A stretch of DNA of 6,018 bases from the NCBI GenBank assembly GCA_016928525.1, contig JAFGKO010000007.1:1-6018 (forward strand), given 5' to 3'. Positions within the stretch are counted from its first letter, which is position 1. Each line of letters starts with the position of its first letter. This stretch comes from Anaerolineales bacterium. GTDB taxonomy: Bacteria; Chloroflexota; Anaerolineae; Anaerolineales; Villigracilaceae. The notes beneath the pieces were generated by a model. The model was given only the letters and a program-made list of their open reading frames with translations. It was not told the DNA's origin and made no database searches. The translations under genes and the position numbers were made by a program. This document shows, one piece after another, positions 5,866 through 6,018 of this stretch.

Positions 5866-6018
5866 TCATGTTTGAGCTTGTTCACAAAATATGAGTGATT
5901 GACATCTACCCATTCTGGTAAAGGCGGATACAATCCACCAATGTCTGGAGTGGTTTTGACCAAACAATTCGTGATCTCCCACAAGAAATCGAAGCGCTGA
6001 TGACCGGATCACACATGA
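5866..6018. other. AT-richer flank beyond the comM break; possible gene fragment
   Basis: This flank replaces the expected 5' part of comM. On the minus strand a frame of 55 sense codons lies between an in-frame TGA near 6011 and the TGA at 5843-5841. It includes LYPPLPEWVDVNHSYF and crosses the junction into comM out of frame. On the plus strand a different frame from about 5925 to the right edge reads NVWSGFDQTIRDLPQEIEAL and is open at the edge. Both look protein-like, but neither has a start codon with a ribosome site. I cannot choose between them or name a family. No inverted repeat or target duplication is visible at the junction. Confidence 0.35.

Noticed and set aside
4680..5900. Many long plus-strand frames opposite comM and the recombinase
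   Set aside because: They are mirror frames of GC-rich coding DNA. Their translations are Arg/Ala/Gly-rich without motifs, while the minus strand has clear conserved motifs.

Overview
The window looks like a piece of a Chloroflexota (probably Anaerolineae-type) genome or metagenome contig. This assignment is inferred from style, not from a marker gene. The signs are a lipoprotein with tandem VEVTR/IEVTR repeats after its lipobox, a secreted protein with AYPPP repeats, a secreted protease ending in YLPLIQK, and a lipoprotein built of three META domains. Every supported gene lies on the minus strand.

Layout from low to high coordinates: (1) 1-236, the N-terminal part of an exported protein cut by the window edge. 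(2) 323-916, a small lipoprotein with an NTF2/DUF4878-like C-terminal part. (3) 1045-1171, an imperfect palindrome with the architecture of an integron attC recombination site, just after the stop codon of the next gene. (4) 1184-2455, a lipoprotein carrying three META/HslJ-like domains. (5) 2482-4010, a secreted trypsin-like (S1) serine protease with a propeptide. It is split by a one-base frameshift in a G run at 3131-3134, although its His/Asp/Ser triad is intact. (6) 4011-4353, a low-GC spacer with short repeats but no clear gene. (7) 4354-4923, the remnant of a tyrosine recombinase. It lacks the N-terminal domain, has an in-frame stop, and carries Cys in place of the catalytic Tyr. (8) 4963-5865, the C-terminal three fifths of a ComM/YifB Mg-chelatase-like AAA+ ATPase whose N-terminal domain is absent. 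(9) 5866-6018, low-GC sequence of unknown origin.

The composition is two-part. Hand counts give about 65% G+C at 5041-5100 and 62% at 4561-4620, but 37% at 421-480, 33% at 3541-3600 and 40% at 5881-5940. The comM/recombinase block is therefore a GC-rich, decaying fragment between AT-richer DNA. The four genes at 1-4010 all encode exported or lipid-anchored proteins and probably act at the cell surface. The protease and META lipoprotein genes are only 26 bp apart and are probably co-transcribed. The attC-like site and the broken recombinase and comM genes indicate past recombination. I see no CRISPR array, tRNA or rRNA, and no convincing new multi-gene system. The most informative points are the frameshifted protease, the attC-like site, and the catalytically dead recombinase beside a beheaded comM.
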